From positions 558,001-622,000 of the forward strand of contig JADJWD010000002.1 of the NCBI GenBank assembly GCA_016716535.1: a stretch of DNA of 64,000 nt. The letters run 5' to 3'. Position 1 is the first letter of the stretch; each line of letters begins with the position of its first letter. A program made the translations under genes and the position numbers. The notes beneath the pieces were generated by a model. The model had not been told where the DNA came from, did no database searches, and saw only the letters and a program-made list of their open reading frames with translations. This stretch comes from Betaproteobacteria bacterium (GTDB lineage Bacteria; Pseudomonadota; Gammaproteobacteria; Burkholderiales; Burkholderiaceae_C). Positions 62,221 to 64,000 of this stretch are shown piece after piece.

Positions 62221-64000
62221 ATCCCGACGACGCCGACTCCTTGCCGCCCGCGCCCCCCGGCGCGGCCCCGGCTCCTGCCACGCACGACGAAGGCACCGAA
62301 GGCGCCGCGCGCCGCCGCCGGCGCCCGCGCAAGCCGCGCAGCGACGCCGCTGCGCAGGGCGAAGGCGCGGCGTCCGCGTCGGGCAATTTCGCCGGCGCGA
62401 CGACGCCGCGCGGTGAGGATGGCGGCGAGCACAGCGAGAACAGCGCCGCGCAGGGCGACAGCAGCGCAGGCGGTGCCGGTGCGGAAGGCACCGCCGGCGC
62501 GCCTGCCGAAGGCGCGCGCGAGCGGCCGGGCCGCCGCGGCCGCAACCGGCGGCGAGGCCGCCGTGGCGGTGATCGCCATGAGGCGCCGGGCGGTGAAGGC
62601 CAGGCGACCGCCGGCGATGCACCGCGCGGCGAGCTTGCCGAGGAAGTGTTTGCGCAGGTGCTGTCCGGCGTGTTCGACGAAGCGGCCGAAGTGGGCGCCG
62701 AAGTGGGCGCCGAGGCGACCACCCACCCGTCCGGCGAAGAAGGCAGCGGCGCGAGAGCCGCAGAGGGCGCGCCGATCGTTGCTCTCGATCTCGACATCAG
62801 CGCCGATGCCGATCCCGAAGCCGGCGACGTTCACGCGAGCGATGTCGAGGCCGCGGAGCCCGGTGCCCCTGCCGACGCGCCGCCGCGCAGCGACGTGGCG
62901 ACCGGCGCCAACGAGCCTCAACGTCGCGTGCTCGCCCCCGAGCGCGACGCGCCGAAGCTGCACAAGGTGCTCGCGCAGGCCGGCGTCGGATCGCGTCGCG
63001 ATCTCGAGCAGATGATCGCCGAGGGCCGCGTCAGCGTGAACGGCGCGCCGGCGCACACCGGCCAGCGCATTTCGTTTGGTGACCGCATCGCCATCGACGG
63101 CAAGCCGGTGCGCGTGCGCATCGCGCCGCCGATGGCGCGTGTGCTGGCCTATCACAAGCCGGCCGGCGAGGTCGTCACGCACGACGACCCGCAGCAGCGC
63201 CCGACCGTCTTCCGCCGCCTGCCGAGGCTGCCGCAGGGCAAGTGGCAGTCGGTCGGCCGGCTGGACATCAACACCGAGGGCCTGCTGCTGTTCACCAACT
63301 CGGGTGAACTGGCCAACCAGCTGATGCACCCGCGCTTCGGCGTCGAGCGCGAGTACGCCGTGCGCTCGCTCGGCATGCTCGGCGAGGAAGCAAAGGCGCG
63401 CCTGCTCGAAGGCGTCGAGATCGAGGGCCAGCGCTGTGCCTTCAAGAGCATCGACGACGGCGGCGGCGAAGGCGCCAACCACTGGTACCGCGTCGTCATC
63501 ACCGAAGGCCGCAACCGCGAGGTCCGGCGGCTGTTCGAGGCGGCCGGCCACGCGGTGAGCCGGCTGATCCGCATCCGCTACGGCTCGATGGTGCTGCCGC
63601 GCGGCCTGAAGCGTGGCGCCTGGGTGGACCTGCCCGAAGGCGACGTGCGCGCGCTCAGGCGTCTCGCCGCGAAGCCGCAGGCGGCGCAAGCGGGGCCGTC
63701 GGCGCACGGGGGACAGCCTGGCGGCGCGAAGCGCGGCCCGGATGGCGAAGCGCGGCGCGGCCAAGGTCCCGGCGCGCGCGACGGCGCCGCGGGTGGCCCG
63801 CCGCGCCGCCGCGAAGGTCAACACGAAGGTCGCAAGGACCGCCGCCGTCAGGAAGGGCGCCATGAAGGGCGCCATGAAGGCCGTCATGAGAGCCCCGGGC
63901 ACGTCGACCCGCGCGAGCAGGCGCGGCTCGAGGCGCGCGAAGCGGCCTTCGAGCACGGGCCGCCGGCCGGGTACTTCGAACGCCAGGAGCGCGCGCAGCG
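62217..64000 (+). CDS. rluB: 23S rRNA pseudouridine synthase RluB, partial at window end
   Basis: The frame begins at ATG 62217, overlapping the scpB stop, and runs to the window end without a stop (594 codons). The first about 240 residues are Gly/Arg/Ala/Glu-rich and disordered, with an Arg-rich patch (RPGRRGRNRRRGRRG). An S4 domain (KLHKVLAQAGVGSRRDLEQMI) and the RsuA/RluB catalytic domain follow, with the active Asp in GRLDINTEGLLLFT. After about residue 480 a second basic low-complexity tail with HEGR repeats begins and continues beyond the window. RluB modifies U2605 of 23S rRNA. The long disordered extensions are typical of high-GC Burkholderiales. Confidence 0.88.
   Translation, partial: MNPDDADSLPPAPPGAAPAPATHDEGTEGAARRRRRPRKPRSDAAAQGEGAASASGNFAGATTPRGEDGGEHSENSAAQGDSSAGGAGAEGTAGAPAEGARERPGRRGRNRRRGRRGGDRHEAPGGEGQATAGDAPRGELAEEVFAQVLSGVFDEAAEVGAEVGAEATTHPSGEEGSGARAAEGAPIVALDLDISADADPEAGDVHASDVEAAEPGAPADAPPRSDVATGANEPQRRVLAPERDAPKLHKVLAQAGVGSRRDLEQMIAEGRVSVNGAPAHTGQRISFGDRIAIDGKPVRVRIAPPMARVLAYHKPAGEVVTHDDPQQRPTVFRRLPRLPQGKWQSVGRLDINTEGLLLFTNSGELANQLMHPRFGVEREYAVRSLGMLGEEAKARLLEGVEIEGQRCAFKSIDDGGGEGANHWYRVVITEGRNREVRRLFEAAGHAVSRLIRIRYGSMVLPRGLKRGAWVDLPEGDVRALRRLAAKPQAAQAGPSAHGGQPGGAKRGPDGEARRGQGPGARDGAAGGPPRRREGQHEGRKDRRRQEGRHEGRHEGRHESPGHVDPREQARLEAREAAFEHGPPAGYFERQERAQ

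Overview
The window is one stretch of a very GC-rich chromosome. Gene content and order point to a betaproteobacterium of the order Burkholderiales, probably near the Rubrivivax/Leptothrix/Piscinibacter group (an inference). The supporting signs are sucA-odhB-lpdA followed by zapE, a sucA leader that looks like the Burkholderiales sucA RNA, a divergent bamD/rluD pair, an orphan Bug-type binding protein, and a fused LivM-LivG transporter subunit. I see no CRISPR array, insertion sequence, prophage or rRNA operon. There is one tRNA, tRNA-Leu(UAA).

Layout. 1-10.6 kb is an exopolysaccharide region. It holds the end of a flippase, a convergent minus-strand operon (GT2, GT4, GH16, Wzy-like polymerase), then ugd and a broken UDP-glucuronate decarboxylase gene for UDP-sugar supply, and two tandem GH16 lipoproteins with long Pro-Ala linkers. 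10.9-16.2 kb is a hexarate catabolism operon (Bug binding protein, gudD, garD) behind a LacI-type regulator, with two perfect 12-bp palindromes over a recognisable promoter. 16.2-22.2 kb carries a PrsW-like protease, a frameshifted acyl-CoA dehydrogenase, two fasciclin-domain genes and, divergent from them, a CarH/LitR-type B12 photoreceptor regulator. 22.3-30.8 kb is an acid uptake and CoA-activation cluster: Liv-type ABC transporter, enoyl-CoA hydratase, feruloyl-CoA-synthase-like ligase and a divergent TetR regulator with two matching operators.

30.9-42.2 kb contains the tRNA, a UMF1-type MFS transporter, etfBA with an acyl-CoA dehydrogenase, a nitronate monooxygenase, a small lipoprotein, an amidohydrolase, a trypsin-like protease gene interrupted by a 42-base G homopolymer, a peptide-type binding protein and a Cys-rich protein. 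42.2-50.1 kb is the 2-oxoglutarate dehydrogenase operon plus zapE and a convergent PP2C phosphatase. 50.2-64 kb holds a DUF465 protein, a DinG/YoaA-type helicase, a CusCBA copper/silver efflux operon, bamD, rluD, scpB and the start of rluB.

Three genes are broken by short indels in GC-rich or homopolymer sequence while the protein remains conserved on both sides: the decarboxylase (two breaks), the acyl-CoA dehydrogenase and the protease. That pattern fits consensus errors at least as well as real pseudogenes. The most interesting regulatory observations are the photoreceptor facing two fasciclin genes, the paired LacI and TetR operators, and the sucA leader.
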